Assembly (NCBI RefSeq): GCF_040548815.1
Contig: NZ_JBEPSM010000001.1
Location: 2,108,001-2,172,000, forward strand
Direction of reading: 5' to 3'
DNA: 64,000 nucleotides
DNA from: Kaistia defluvii
GTDB lineage: Bacteria > Pseudomonadota > Alphaproteobacteria > Rhizobiales > Kaistiaceae
The position numbers and the translations under genes were made by a program. The notes under the pieces are model-generated. The model searched no databases and was not told the DNA's origin. It saw nothing but the letters and a program-made list of their open reading frames with translations. Numbering within the stretch: the first letter of the stretch is position 1; each line of letters opens with the position of its first letter. Of this stretch, positions 39,025 to 47,959 are shown piece after piece.

Positions 39025-41846
39025 TCGCCGGCCTCCCCCTCGCCTTCGGCGCACCGCTGGTGCTGGCGGCGCTTGTGCTGCTGCCGGCGATCTGGTGGCT
39101 GCTGAAGCTGACCCCGCCCAAGCCACGTCTCGAAAGCTTCCCGCCGACACGAATCCTCGCGGAAATCGCCCGGCGTGACGAACAGCCAGCGCGCAGCCCC
39201 TGGTGGCTGACGGCGCTGCGGCTGCTGTTGGCCGGACTCGTCATCCTGGCGCTCGCCGCGCCGATCTGGCGGCCGACGGGCGAAAGCGCACCCGGCTCGG
39301 GACCGCTGCTGGTCGTCATCGACAATGACTGGGCCTCCGCCCGCGATTGGGAAACCCGGATCGATACTGCTCGCCGAATCGTGCAGCTGGCCGAGAGCGC
39401 CGGCCGGCCGGTCGGCCTGATCGCCACGGCGGAGCCAGCCAACCAGGAATTCGCGCCCACCGATGGCGCGGCAATTCGCACGCGCCTTGATGCGCTGGTG
39501 CCGCGCCCCTATCCGACCAACCGCGCGGCCATCGCCGCCGCATTGCGATCCACCGCAAACGCGACCGGGTTTGGCGGTGTCGCCTGGCTTTCGAATGGCC
39601 TTGGCGGCCAGGACGCGGAGGATTTCGGCCGCTTTCTGGAGAGCTCGATCCAGGCGCCGGTGACGGTCTATGGCAGCGATGGCAAGGCTCTGCTCGGGCT
39701 CGCGGCGCCCGTCGCGACCGCCGACGCCTTGACGCTTTCCGCGATCCGCAGCGACGGCGCGGCCGCTTCCAGCGGCACGCTGGTCGCCCGCGACATGCGC
39801 GGTCGCTCGGTCGGCGAAGCGCCGTTCGCGTTCAAGACGGGCGACCTGCGCACCGACGCCGTTTTCAACCTGCCGACCGAACTGCGCAACGAGATCGTCC
39901 GGGTGGAGATCGCCGGCCAGCAGACGGCCGGCGCCGTGCAGCTTCTGGACGACCGCTTCAAGCGCCGCCGCATTGGCCTGATCTCCGGCGCGTCGAGCGA
40001 CAATGCCCAGCCGCTGCTTTCGCCGCTCTACTACATCACCCGCGCGGTTCAGCCCTTTGCCGACGTCATCGAGCCGCGCGATGCCAATGCGGCGCTCGCC
40101 GTGCCGCAGATGATCGAGGCCGGCGCGGCCGTGATCGCCCTGGCGGATATCGGCACACTGACGCCCGACGTCGAGGAAAAGCTCGCCGGCTGGGTCGAGG
40201 CCGGCGGCACGCTGCTGCGCTTCGCGGGGCCGCGCCTGGCGGCGGCGAGCGCCGATACCGACACGCTGATCCCCGTGCGTCTGCGCGAGGGAGGCCGCGT
40301 GCTCGGCGGCAGCCTCTCCTGGTCGTCGCCACAGCCGCTCGCCTCTTTCGCCGCCACCAGCCCGTTCGCGGGCCTCGCGATCGCGCCGGATATCGAGGTC
40401 CGGCGGCAGGTCCTGGCCGAGCCGGACGCCAATCTGCCGGCCCGCACCTGGGCAGCCCTCGCCGATGGCACGCCGCTGGTCACCGCCGCGCCGCTCGGCA
40501 AGGGCTGGCTGGTGCTGTTCCATGTCACCGCCGACGCCAGCTGGTCCAACCTGCCGCTTTCCGGCACTTTCGTGGAGATGCTGCGCCGGATTTCGGCCTT
40601 CGCCTCGGTGCCGCTGATGCAGGACAATGCTGCCAAGACGGTCGAGGGCGCGGCTGGCGCGACGCTGCCGCCCTACAGGCTGCTGGATGGCTTCGGTCAT
40701 TTCGTATCCAGCGATCCCGTAGCGCGGCCGCTGCCGGCCTCCGGCGCGCCGGTCGACCCCAGCGCCGAACATCCGCCGGGCCTCTATGGCAGCGAGGACG
40801 GCTTCCGCGCCATCAACGTGCTGGCGCCCGACGCCACCTTGCCGCCCTTCGACGTCAGCGCGATGAGCCGGGCCGAGCTCCGGCCCTATCCGACGACGGC
40901 GCCGATCGACCTTTCGCCCTGGCTGCTGCTCGCCGCGCTCGTCTGTCTGATTGCCGATGCGCTCGCCGTGCTCTGGCTGAACGGGGGGCTCCGGATGCGA
41001 CGTCATGCGACCGCGTCTGTTATCCTCCTGTTAACCCTGATGCATGGTTTGGCGCCCCCGCCGGCCCATGCCGATGCGGCGAGCGACCGGTTCGCCATGG
41101 ACGCCGTCAACAAGTCGCGGCTCGCCTATGTCCGGACCGGCAATAGCGAGATCGACGACATGAGCGAGGCCGGCCTGGCGGGACTGTCGCGCGCGCTCAG
41201 TGCCCGCACGGCGATGGAGCCGGACAATCCGCTCGGCGTCGATATCGAGAAGGACGAGCTGAGCTTTTTTCCGCTGCTCTACTGGCCGATCGATCCGTCG
41301 TCGCCCATGCCCTCCTCGCAGACCCTGGCCAAGATCGACGCTTATATGAAACAGGGCGGGTCGATCCTGTTCGACACGCGCGACGAGCTGGAACGGGCGC
41401 CCGGCTCGACCGGCTTCGGCGGCACGCCCGCGGCCGAACGGCTGCGCGCCATGCTCTCCGGCCTCGACATCCCGCCGCTCGAGCCGGTGCCCGGCAACCA
41501 CGTGCTCACCAAGGCCTTCTACCTGCTCGAGGACTTTCCCGGCCGCTATAGCGGCGGCCAGCTCTGGGTCGAGGCTTCCCCACCGGAGGACGACGCCAAC
41601 GCCGCCCAGCGTCCGGCCCGGCCGGGTGACGGCGTCTCGTCGATCCTGATCACCGAGAACGACATGGCCGCCGCCTGGGCGACCGATCCGGACGGCCGCT
41701 ACCTGGTGCCGACCGTGCCGCCGGACCCGCGCCAGCGCGAACTCGCCTATCGCACCGGCATCAACATCGTCATGTACACCCTGACCGGCAACTACAAGGC
41801 CGATCAGGTCCATGTGCCGGCGCTTCTGGAGAGGCTAGGCCAGTGA
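39021..41846 (+). CDS. DUF4159 protein with BatA-like N-terminus
   Basis: 941 residues. The N-terminal aerotolerance-regulator segment has two membrane helices (GAPLVLAALVLLPAIWWLLKL and ALRLLLAGLVILALAAPIW) and is followed by a vWA-like region starting LLVVIDNDWASARDWETRIDTA. A membrane helix follows near residue 640-660 (PWLLLAALVCLIADALAVLW). The C-terminal DUF4159 domain (LAYVRTGNSEIDDMSEAGLAGL, FPLLYWPI, GGSILFDTRDE, RTGINIVMYTLTGNYKADQVH) lies in the periplasm or cytoplasm. Part of the MoxR complex; the molecular role is unknown. Confidence 0.85.
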   Translation: MIAGLPLAFGAPLVLAALVLLPAIWWLLKLTPPKPRLESFPPTRILAEIARRDEQPARSPWWLTALRLLLAGLVILALAAPIWRPTGESAPGSGPLLVVIDNDWASARDWETRIDTARRIVQLAESAGRPVGLIATAEPANQEFAPTDGAAIRTRLDALVPRPYPTNRAAIAAALRSTANATGFGGVAWLSNGLGGQDAEDFGRFLESSIQAPVTVYGSDGKALLGLAAPVATADALTLSAIRSDGAAASSGTLVARDMRGRSVGEAPFAFKTGDLRTDAVFNLPTELRNEIVRVEIAGQQTAGAVQLLDDRFKRRRIGLISGASSDNAQPLLSPLYYITRAVQPFADVIEPRDANAALAVPQMIEAGAAVIALADIGTLTPDVEEKLAGWVEAGGTLLRFAGPRLAAASADTDTLIPVRLREGGRVLGGSLSWSSPQPLASFAATSPFAGLAIAPDIEVRRQVLAEPDANLPARTWAALADGTPLVTAAPLGKGWLVLFHVTADASWSNLPLSGTFVEMLRRISAFASVPLMQDNAAKTVEGAAGATLPPYRLLDGFGHFVSSDPVARPLPASGAPVDPSAEHPPGLYGSEDGFRAINVLAPDATLPPFDVSAMSRAELRPYPTTAPIDLSPWLLLAALVCLIADALAVLWLNGGLRMRRHATASVILLLTLMHGLAPPPAHADAASDRFAMDAVNKSRLAYVRTGNSEIDDMSEAGLAGLSRALSARTAMEPDNPLGVDIEKDELSFFPLLYWPIDPSSPMPSSQTLAKIDAYMKQGGSILFDTRDELERAPGSTGFGGTPAAERLRAMLSGLDIPPLEPVPGNHVLTKAFYLLEDFPGRYSGGQLWVEASPPEDDANAAQRPARPGDGVSSILITENDMAAAWATDPDGRYLVPTVPPDPRQRELAYRTGINIVMYTLTGNYKADQVHVPALLERLGQ

Positions 41847-43918
41847 ATTGGTCCCTGACCTTCGCGCCGCTCATCCCGCTACCCTGGCTGGTGGCGGTGG
41901 CCGTGCTCGGCCTGCTCGCGGTGGCGCCGCTGCTGCTGCGCCACCTTCGCGGCGGCTGGTTGCGGCTGCTGGCGCTGGTGGCGCTGATCGCCGCCCTTTC
42001 CGGGCCGGTGCTGCTCGCCGAGGACCGGCAGCCTTTGCCGACCGTCGTGGCGCTCGTCGTCGACAGGAGCGCCAGCCAGGATCTCGATGGCCGCGCCAGC
42101 ATGACGGCCGACGCCCGCGCCGCGCTGGAAAAGCGTTTCGGCGAATTGCGCAGCATCGATTTGCGCGTCGTCGAGGCCGGCGGCAAGACCGGCGGGGCGC
42201 CGGTCGACGGCACGGAACTGTTCACCGCCGTGCAGGCGGCTCTCGCCGATGTCGCGCCGGAACGGCTCGGCGCCGTCGTCATGCTGACCGATGGCGAGGT
42301 GCATGACGTGCCGATGCCGCCGACCTCGCCCTTTGGCGGCGCGCCGCTGCATGCGCTGGTCTCCGGCCATGACGACGAGCGCGACCGCCAGATGGTGATC
42401 CGCTCGGCGCCGCGCTTTTCCATCGTCGGCGAGAACCAGACGATCGAATACAGCGTGATCGACCAGGGCGCGCCCTCCAGCGAGCCGGTCCGCGTCACCA
42501 TCAGCCTGGACGGCGAGCCGCTGGCCACGGAAACCGTGACGCCGGGCGCGCTGAACCGCTTTCCGATCCGGATCGCCCATGCCGGACAGAACATCTACGA
42601 ATTCGAGGCCGCCCCACTCGACGGCGAACTCACCCCCGTCAACAACCGCGCCGCCGCCGTCATCGACGGCATTCGCGAGAATCTGCGCGTGCTGCTGGTC
42701 TCCGGCGAGCCGCATGCCGGCGAGCGGATCTGGCGCAACCTGCTCAAATCCGACGCCTCGGTCGATCTCGTCCACTTCACCATCCTGCGTCCGCCGGAAA
42801 AGCAGGACGGCACGCCGATCAACGAGCTTTCCCTGATCGCCTTCCCGACGCGCGAACTGTTCTCGGTCAAGATCGACCAGTTCGACCTGATCATTTTCGA
42901 CCGCTACGCCCAGCGCGGCGTGCTGCCGACCATCTATTTCGACAACATCGCCCGCTACGTCCGCGAGGGCGGCGCGCTGCTGGTCGCCTCCGGGCCGGAC
43001 TACGCCTCGGATGACAGCCTCTGGAGCACGCCGCTGGCGGACGTGCTGCCCGCGGCCCCCACCGGCCGCGTCATCGAAAAGCCCTTCAGCCCGCGCGTGA
43101 CAGATCTCGGCCAACGCCATCCCGTGACGCGCGGTCTCGAAGGCGCCGATGCCGAGCCGCCGCGCTGGAGCCGCTGGTTCCGGCAGGTCGAGGTCGACAA
43201 GCCGGGCGGCGAGACCATCATGAAGGGCGCCGACGACGATCCGCTGCTGGTACTCGACCGCGAGGGCAAGGGCCGCGTCGCGCTCATGCTCTCCGACCAG
43301 GTCTGGCTCTGGGCGCGCGGCTTCGAGGGTGGCGGCCCGCATGTCGACCTGCTGCGCCGGCTGGCGCACTGGCTGATGAAGGAGCCGGACCTCGAGGAAG
43401 AGGCGCTTCGGGCAACGGCGCGCGGCGCGACGCTCCTCGTCGACCGCCAGACCATGCAGGAGACGGTCGGCCCGGTCACGGTCATCGCCCCGTCCGGCGC
43501 ACGTCGCACGCTGACCCTCGCCCCGCAGGCGCCCGGCCGCTTCCATGCCGAGATGGCGGCCGACGAAATCGGCCTCTGGCGCGTCGAGGACGGCGAATAT
43601 CGCGCCTTCGCGCATGTCGGCCCCGCCAATCCGCGCGAATTCACCGACGTGCTGTCGACCTTCGACAAGCTGCAGCCCGTGGTCGACGCGACCGGCGGGC
43701 ACATCGCCCGCATGGTCACGGACGGCAAGGCCGACCTGCCGCGCATCGTGCCGATGCGCCCCGGCCGCTCCATGTCGGGCCGCGACTGGATGGGCGTGCG
43801 GATGACGGAGGCGTCGGTGTTGAAGGGCGTCGACCGCTGGCCGCTCTTCTCCGGCTTCCTGGGCCTCGCCGCGCTGCTCGGCGTCATGGCGGCGACCTGG
43901 TATCGCGAGGGGCGGTAG
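41843..43918 (+). CDS. Large membrane protein with vWA/glutamine-amidotransferase-like domains
   Basis: 691 residues, coupled to the preceding gene (ATGA). Two N-terminal helices (LPWLVAVAVLGLLAVAPLLL and LRLLALVALIAALSGPVLLA), a vWA-like strand VVALVVDRSASQD, a beta region, then an amidotransferase-like fold (LRVLLVSGEPHAGERIWRNLL, FDLIIFDRYAQRGVLP, YVREGGALLVASGPDY) and a C-terminal helix (FSGFLGLAALLGVMAATWY). Such proteins end MoxR-DUF58-DUF4159 operons in Rhizobiales. The role is unknown; cell-envelope maintenance is a guess. Confidence 0.82.
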   Translation: MNWSLTFAPLIPLPWLVAVAVLGLLAVAPLLLRHLRGGWLRLLALVALIAALSGPVLLAEDRQPLPTVVALVVDRSASQDLDGRASMTADARAALEKRFGELRSIDLRVVEAGGKTGGAPVDGTELFTAVQAALADVAPERLGAVVMLTDGEVHDVPMPPTSPFGGAPLHALVSGHDDERDRQMVIRSAPRFSIVGENQTIEYSVIDQGAPSSEPVRVTISLDGEPLATETVTPGALNRFPIRIAHAGQNIYEFEAAPLDGELTPVNNRAAAVIDGIRENLRVLLVSGEPHAGERIWRNLLKSDASVDLVHFTILRPPEKQDGTPINELSLIAFPTRELFSVKIDQFDLIIFDRYAQRGVLPTIYFDNIARYVREGGALLVASGPDYASDDSLWSTPLADVLPAAPTGRVIEKPFSPRVTDLGQRHPVTRGLEGADAEPPRWSRWFRQVEVDKPGGETIMKGADDDPLLVLDREGKGRVALMLSDQVWLWARGFEGGGPHVDLLRRLAHWLMKEPDLEEEALRATARGATLLVDRQTMQETVGPVTVIAPSGARRTLTLAPQAPGRFHAEMAADEIGLWRVEDGEYRAFAHVGPANPREFTDVLSTFDKLQPVVDATGGHIARMVTDGKADLPRIVPMRPGRSMSGRDWMGVRMTEASVLKGVDRWPLFSGFLGLAALLGVMAATWYREGR

Positions 43919-43954
43919 CCGGCGCGCTCCCGCTTTTTTTGCAAACCGCCCAAT

Positions 43955-44116
43955 CATCATCCTGAGGTGCCCGGCTCAGCCGGGCCTCGAAGGAGGTTCC
44001 AGAGCGCTCAGGATTCCCTCTGGCCTCGTAGGAACCGGCGCTCGCAGGGGGAGATTTCGGCGGTCCGCTGGACCCTCCTTCGAGGCTTCGCTCACGCGAA
44101 GCACCTCAGGATGATG
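43955..44116. repeat. Facing pair of palindromic elements, family B (REPIN-like)
   Basis: Outer arms CATCATCCTGAGGTGC (43955-43970) and GCACCTCAGGATGATG (44101-44116) match 16/16; inner arms CCTCGAAGGAGG (43985-43996) and CCTCCTTCGAGG (44074-44085) match 12/12. Between outer and inner parts each unit has its own hairpin: CCCGGC-TCA-GCCGGG on the left, CTTCG-CTCACG-CGAAG on the right. So each unit is outer flank, variable hairpin, inner flank, in reverse orientation, 77 bp apart. Confidence 0.82.
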
Positions 44117-44186
44117 GCCGGGGGAAAGACAAAGCTAGCCTGAAGTCCCGGGCGCTCAGCGAGCGGCTTACGGCCTCGCCGCAGCT

Positions 44187-44687
44187 CTAAGCCGCGCGTT
44201 CCGCGGCGCCGCCGAGGTCTTCCAGGGCGTCGTCGGTGAGCGGGCAGACGAGGACGCGGGCCGGGTCGGCCGGGGCCGGAAGGGTGATCTGGTAGGGCTT
44301 CAGCCGGATGAAGCCGAACGGGCCGTAATAGGGCTCGTCGCCGACCAGCAGGATTACGGCATGGCCGGCTTCCTTGGCGGCCGCGATCGAGGTGCGCATC
44401 AGCGACTTGCCGGCGCCCCGACCCTTCCACTCCGGCACGACGACCAGCGGCCCGAGCAGGATGGCGGGCTTACCGCCGATCCGGATCGGCGTCAGCCGCA
44501 CCGAGCCGATCAGCCGCTCGCCCGATCTTGCCACGAAGGAAAGCTCGGGATCATGCGGAACGCCCTCGCGCAGCAGCGACGCCGCGCGCGCAAACCGGCC
44601 GGGGCCGAACGAGATCTCGTGCAGCGCTTCGATGGCGGCATCGTCGGCAGGCTGCTCGGCCTGGACGGTGAAGGAATCGATCTTCAT
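44187..44687 (-). CDS. GNAT family N-acetyltransferase (YhbS-like)
   Basis: 166 residues. Acetyl-CoA-binding motif A is LVVVPEWKGRGAGKSLMRTSIAAAKEAGH, and VGDEPYYGPFGFIRLKPYQITLPAP is the YhbS-type C-terminal part. The acceptor substrate is unknown. The ATG at 44687 (KIDSFTVQAEQPADDAAIEALH) fits the family. Family-B repeats lie downstream of its stop. Confidence 0.88.
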   Translation of the reverse strand: MKIDSFTVQAEQPADDAAIEALHEISFGPGRFARAASLLREGVPHDPELSFVARSGERLIGSVRLTPIRIGGKPAILLGPLVVVPEWKGRGAGKSLMRTSIAAAKEAGHAVILLVGDEPYYGPFGFIRLKPYQITLPAPADPARVLVCPLTDDALEDLGGAAERAA

Positions 44688-44896
44688 GGAATTGTTTCTC
44701 GTCGGAAGGGCATGGCGCGGTCCGACGGAGGCCACCGATCAGGTATAGCGGATCCCGGGGACAGGCGAACGAACGGCGTCGCGTGACAGGAGGTCACGGC
44801 CGTCGGTTCGTCGTCGCAGCAGGATAAGGCTCGGAGTCATTCAGGGTTCCGGATCGAGGTCCAAGGCGCAATAACATGGGTCGCCGGCCTCGGCAA

Positions 44897-45352
44897 TCAC
44901 CAATGCGGCGCGATCGGCGCCCCCTCTGATATCTCGGCCAGCCGGCGGCGCGTCGCCGGCGTCGTCGCCTCCGGCAGGGCCTGCAGGTCGAAGAAGCCCG
45001 CCTCGGCGATTTCGCGATTGGGATAATCGGGCGGGCTGGGCCGGCGGATGCTGCGCGAGACGAAGACCAGCACATGGTCGCGCCGCCGCTTCGGGTTGAC
45101 GTAGATCGCGAACAGCGCCGGCATGTCGTCCACCTCGATGCCGCCTTCCTCGCGCAGCTCCCGCAGCAGCGCGTCCTGCACGGTCTCGCCGCGTTCCACG
45201 CCACCGCCGGGAAGGTACCAGCCCGGCATGTAGCTGTGGCGGACCAGGAAGATGCGGCCCTCGGCATCGAAACAGGCGCCGCGCACACCGAGCGTCATGC
45301 CGCGCAGCACGGGCGCGACGAGGGTTCCTAGGCGGGCAAGAGCGGAATACAT
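44897..45352 (-). CDS. NUDIX hydrolase
   Basis: 151 residues. The Nudix box GGGVERGETVQDALLRELREEGGI is intact. Flanking motifs are VRGACFDAEGRIFLVRHSYMPGWYLPGG and VFVSRSIRRPSPPDYPNREIAEAGFFDLQALPEATTPATRRRLAE. The substrate (nucleotide sugar or NTP-type) is unknown. The ATG at 45352 is preferred; the 73 upstream in-frame residues are Arg-rich and unconserved. Divergent from the metallophosphoesterase gene. Confidence 0.88.
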   Translation of the reverse strand: MYSALARLGTLVAPVLRGMTLGVRGACFDAEGRIFLVRHSYMPGWYLPGGGVERGETVQDALLRELREEGGIEVDDMPALFAIYVNPKRRRDHVLVFVSRSIRRPSPPDYPNREIAEAGFFDLQALPEATTPATRRRLAEISEGAPIAPHW

Positions 45353-45538
45353 GCGGATTTCGATCCAGATTGGCGAGCGACGGACGATGGACGCCAAACA
45401 TGGCAGGCCATGGGTCGTATGTCTGCCTTGATGCTGCCTGATGCCGCGTCGCCCCGTCCCGCCCTCCCTGCGACACGAGCGTCTCGCTGCGGCGGATCGT
45501 AACTGGACGCTGGGGCCGCGCTTCGTTAAGTCCAGAGG

Positions 45539-46435
45539 ATGTTCGTTCTCGCCCACATCTCCGATCCGCATATCGGCCCCCTGCCCCGTCCGCGCACGAT
45601 GGAACTCGCCTCGAAGCGGGTGATCGGCTACGTCAACTGGCAGCGCAACCGCGTCCGCTCACTGGGCGGCCACGTGCTGGCCGGCCTGGTCGAGGACATG
45701 CTGGCGAGGAAGCCCGATCACATCGCCGTCACGGGCGATCTGGTCAACATCGCGCTGCCGGCCGAGATCGTCGCCGCCGGCGAATGGTTGAAGGCGGTGG
45801 GCCTGCCGCATGACGTCTCCTTCGTGCCCGGCAACCACGATGCCTATGTCCCCGGCGTGCTCGCCAAGGCGCTGGCGCTCTGGGCGCCCTATGTGACGGG
45901 CGACGAGGGGCTTTCCTTCGGCCGCGTCACCTTTCCCTATCTGCGCCGCCGCGGCCCGGTCGCCATCATCGGCGTTTCCAGCGCCCGCGCCTCCGGCCCG
46001 TTCATGGCCACGGGCCATGTCGACGCGCAGTGCCTTCCGGCCTTGCGCGAGCGGCTGATCCGCGCCCGCGAGGACGGCTTCTTCCGTGTCGTGCTCATTC
46101 ACCATCCGCCCTTCAGAAACGCGACGAACTGGCACAAGCGTCTGGTCGGCGCTGGCCGGATCCGCGCTATCATCAAGGAAGTCGGCGCCGAGCTGATCCT
46201 GCATGGCCACACCCACATCGACAGCTTCGAGACGCTTGAGGGGCCGCACGGACCCGTGCCGGTGATCGGCGTGCCGTCGGCGGCCAATGCGCCGGGCGGC
46301 CACAAGCCCGCCGGCCGCTACAACCTGTTCGGCATCGAGGGTGAGCCCGGAAACTGGCGCTGTTCGCTGGTCGAGCGCGGCTATGGCGCGCCGGGCTCCG
46401 GGATCGAAGTCATCCGCGAGCGCGACATCGTCTAG
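45539..46435 (+). CDS. Metallophosphoesterase
   Basis: 298 residues. Calcineurin-like motifs in order: LAHISDPHIG, AVTGDLVNI, FVPGNHDAYV, VLIHHPPF and LHGHTHID, giving a complete dimetal site. This resembles the cyclic-nucleotide phosphodiesterase/UDP-diacylglucosamine-like group in general terms, but the substrate cannot be assigned. C-terminal GRYNLFGIEGEPGNWRCSLVERGY is typical of rhizobial members. Confidence 0.9.
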   Translation: MFVLAHISDPHIGPLPRPRTMELASKRVIGYVNWQRNRVRSLGGHVLAGLVEDMLARKPDHIAVTGDLVNIALPAEIVAAGEWLKAVGLPHDVSFVPGNHDAYVPGVLAKALALWAPYVTGDEGLSFGRVTFPYLRRRGPVAIIGVSSARASGPFMATGHVDAQCLPALRERLIRAREDGFFRVVLIHHPPFRNATNWHKRLVGAGRIRAIIKEVGAELILHGHTHIDSFETLEGPHGPVPVIGVPSAANAPGGHKPAGRYNLFGIEGEPGNWRCSLVERGYGAPGSGIEVIRERDIV

Positions 46436-46449
46436 CCTGTCGGCTGGCG

Positions 46450-46478
46450 GCGAGCATCCGGGGACGGACGATGCTCGC
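46450..46478 (+). terminator. Hairpin after the metallophosphoesterase gene
   Basis: GCGAGCAT (46450-46457) pairs with ATGCTCGC (46471-46478), loop 13 bases, starting 15 bases after the stop. No T-run, so possibly only an mRNA 3'-end hairpin. Confidence 0.4.
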
Positions 46479-46636
46479 GACGCGATCCCGCATCCGACGG
46501 CCGGATTCGGCATCTTAAAAGAACACGCGGCCGATGAACACTGAGCACCCGCTGGTTGCAGCCGGCGGGCTGGAACGGTAATCCTTTCATAGAAGGATGA
46601 CGAGCCGCCGCGCTCGGAATTGGGGGCTGGCGTCTC

Positions 46637-46909
46637 ATGAAATCAATGTCCTGCGCTCGCTTGGCACCGCTTGCCGCGATCGCCCTGGCTGGCTGCTCGG
46701 ATACCCGAGCGCCGGCCATTCCGCTTTTCGGCGCCTATTTCCCGGCCTGGCTCGCCTGCGCCACCATCGGCATTCTCGGCGCGGTGGCGATCCGCGTCGC
46801 CTTCGTGCTGATCGGGCTGGACGACCGGCTGCCGCTGCGGCTCCTGGTCTATGTCTGCCTCGCGGCCGGGATTTCCTTCGCCGCTTCCCTCGCCTTTTTC
46901 GGACGCTGA
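46637..46909 (+). CDS. YtcA family lipoprotein
   Basis: 90 residues. Signal LAPLAAIALAGCSD with lipobox Cys, then APAIPLFGAYFPAWLACATIGILGAVAIRVAFVLIGL and a second helix (LLVYVCLAAGISFAASLAFF). E. coli YtcA has the same plan (AIPVIGAYYPSW) and sits before mdtNOP, as this gene does. The function is unknown, perhaps a small assembly factor for the pump. Starts at 46637 or the in-frame ATG at 46646. Confidence 0.85.
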   Translation: MKSMSCARLAPLAAIALAGCSDTRAPAIPLFGAYFPAWLACATIGILGAVAIRVAFVLIGLDDRLPLRLLVYVCLAAGISFAASLAFFGR

Positions 46910-46911
46910 CG

Positions 46912-47955
46912 ATGAGCAAGCCCGGTTTCCTCGGCAAGGCGCTCGGCGGCGTCGTGGCCCTCGTCATCATCGCCGGCGCTGGCGTGCTCGGCTGGAAATA
47001 TCTGCGCCAGAGCGAGTTGAACCCGAGCTCGGACGACGCCGTCGTCCAGGCCAATCTGGTCAACATCTCCTCCACCGTGCCGGGCCGCATCATCGAGATC
47101 GCGGTTAAGAATGACGGCCGGGTGAAGCGGGGCGACCTGCTGTTCGCGATCGATCCGGTGCCCTACCGCCTCGCCGTCGAGCAGACCAAGGCCGACCTGC
47201 TGATCGCCGAGGCGGCGCTGGCCGCGCAGCAGCGCACGATCCGCGCCGAGACCTCCAACGCCGCCGTGGCGAGCGAGCAGATCTCCCGCGCCCGCGTCAA
47301 TCTCGACCTCGCGACCCAGACGCTGCAGCGCCTGACCGCGCTTCGCCCCAAGGGCTATGTCACCGCCCAGCAGGTCGATGACGCGGCGACCGCCAAGCGC
47401 GACGCCACGATCAGCCTGAACCAGGCGCTGGCGCAGCGCGAGGCGGCGGATGCGCTGGTCAGCACGCTGGACGGCGCCGAGGCGCTGGTTTCCGCCCGCC
47501 GCGCCGCGCTGGCGCTGGCTGAGCGGAACCTGGCCGATACGCAGGTTCGCGCGCCGCATGACGGTCTCGTCGCCGGCCTCGCCGTGTCAACGGGCCAGTT
47601 CGTCATCACCGGCCAGTCGGTCTTCACCCTGATCGACACGGAACAATGGTTCGTCACCGCCGCCTTCCGCGAGACGGAGCTGCGGCAGCTGCAGGACGGC
47701 GCCTGCGCCACCGCCTTTGTCATGGCCAACCGCTCGGTGCCGCTGCGCGGCCGGGTCGTCGGTATCGGCTGGGGCGTCAGCTCGGAGGAAGTGCTGCTGT
47801 TTCCGCGCAGCCTGCCCTATGTGCCAAAGACGCTGAACTGGGTACGCATCTCGCAGCGCTTCCCGGTCCGCATCCTGCTCGACAATCCGCCGCAGGAGCT
47901 GATGCGCGTCGGCGCCTCGGCGATCGCAACCATCCATAGCGAAGACCGCTGCTGA
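46912..47955 (+). CDS. HlyD-family periplasmic adaptor (MdtN-like)
   Basis: 347 residues: one N-terminal helix (ALGGVVALVIIAGAGVLGWKYL), first lipoyl half (DDAVVQANLVNISSTVPGRIIEIAVKNDGRVKRGDLLFAIDP), a long coiled-coil hairpin (about 75-200), second lipoyl half (NLADTQVRAPHDGLVAGLAVSTGQFVITGQ) and a beta-barrel. Two bases after ytcA. Links the inner-membrane pump (next gene) to the outer-membrane channel. The start is chosen at 46912 because the longer frame has no signal. Confidence 0.92.
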   Translation: MSKPGFLGKALGGVVALVIIAGAGVLGWKYLRQSELNPSSDDAVVQANLVNISSTVPGRIIEIAVKNDGRVKRGDLLFAIDPVPYRLAVEQTKADLLIAEAALAAQQRTIRAETSNAAVASEQISRARVNLDLATQTLQRLTALRPKGYVTAQQVDDAATAKRDATISLNQALAQREAADALVSTLDGAEALVSARRAALALAERNLADTQVRAPHDGLVAGLAVSTGQFVITGQSVFTLIDTEQWFVTAAFRETELRQLQDGACATAFVMANRSVPLRGRVVGIGWGVSSEEVLLFPRSLPYVPKTLNWVRISQRFPVRILLDNPPQELMRVGASAIATIHSEDRC

Positions 47956-47959
47956 GGCC

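Noticed and set aside
38928..43960. Two ~690-codon antisense open frames opposite the DUF4159 and vWA-like genes
   Set aside because: Low-complexity shadow composition, no ribosome sites, and the plus-strand genes have clear domains and ATGA coupling.
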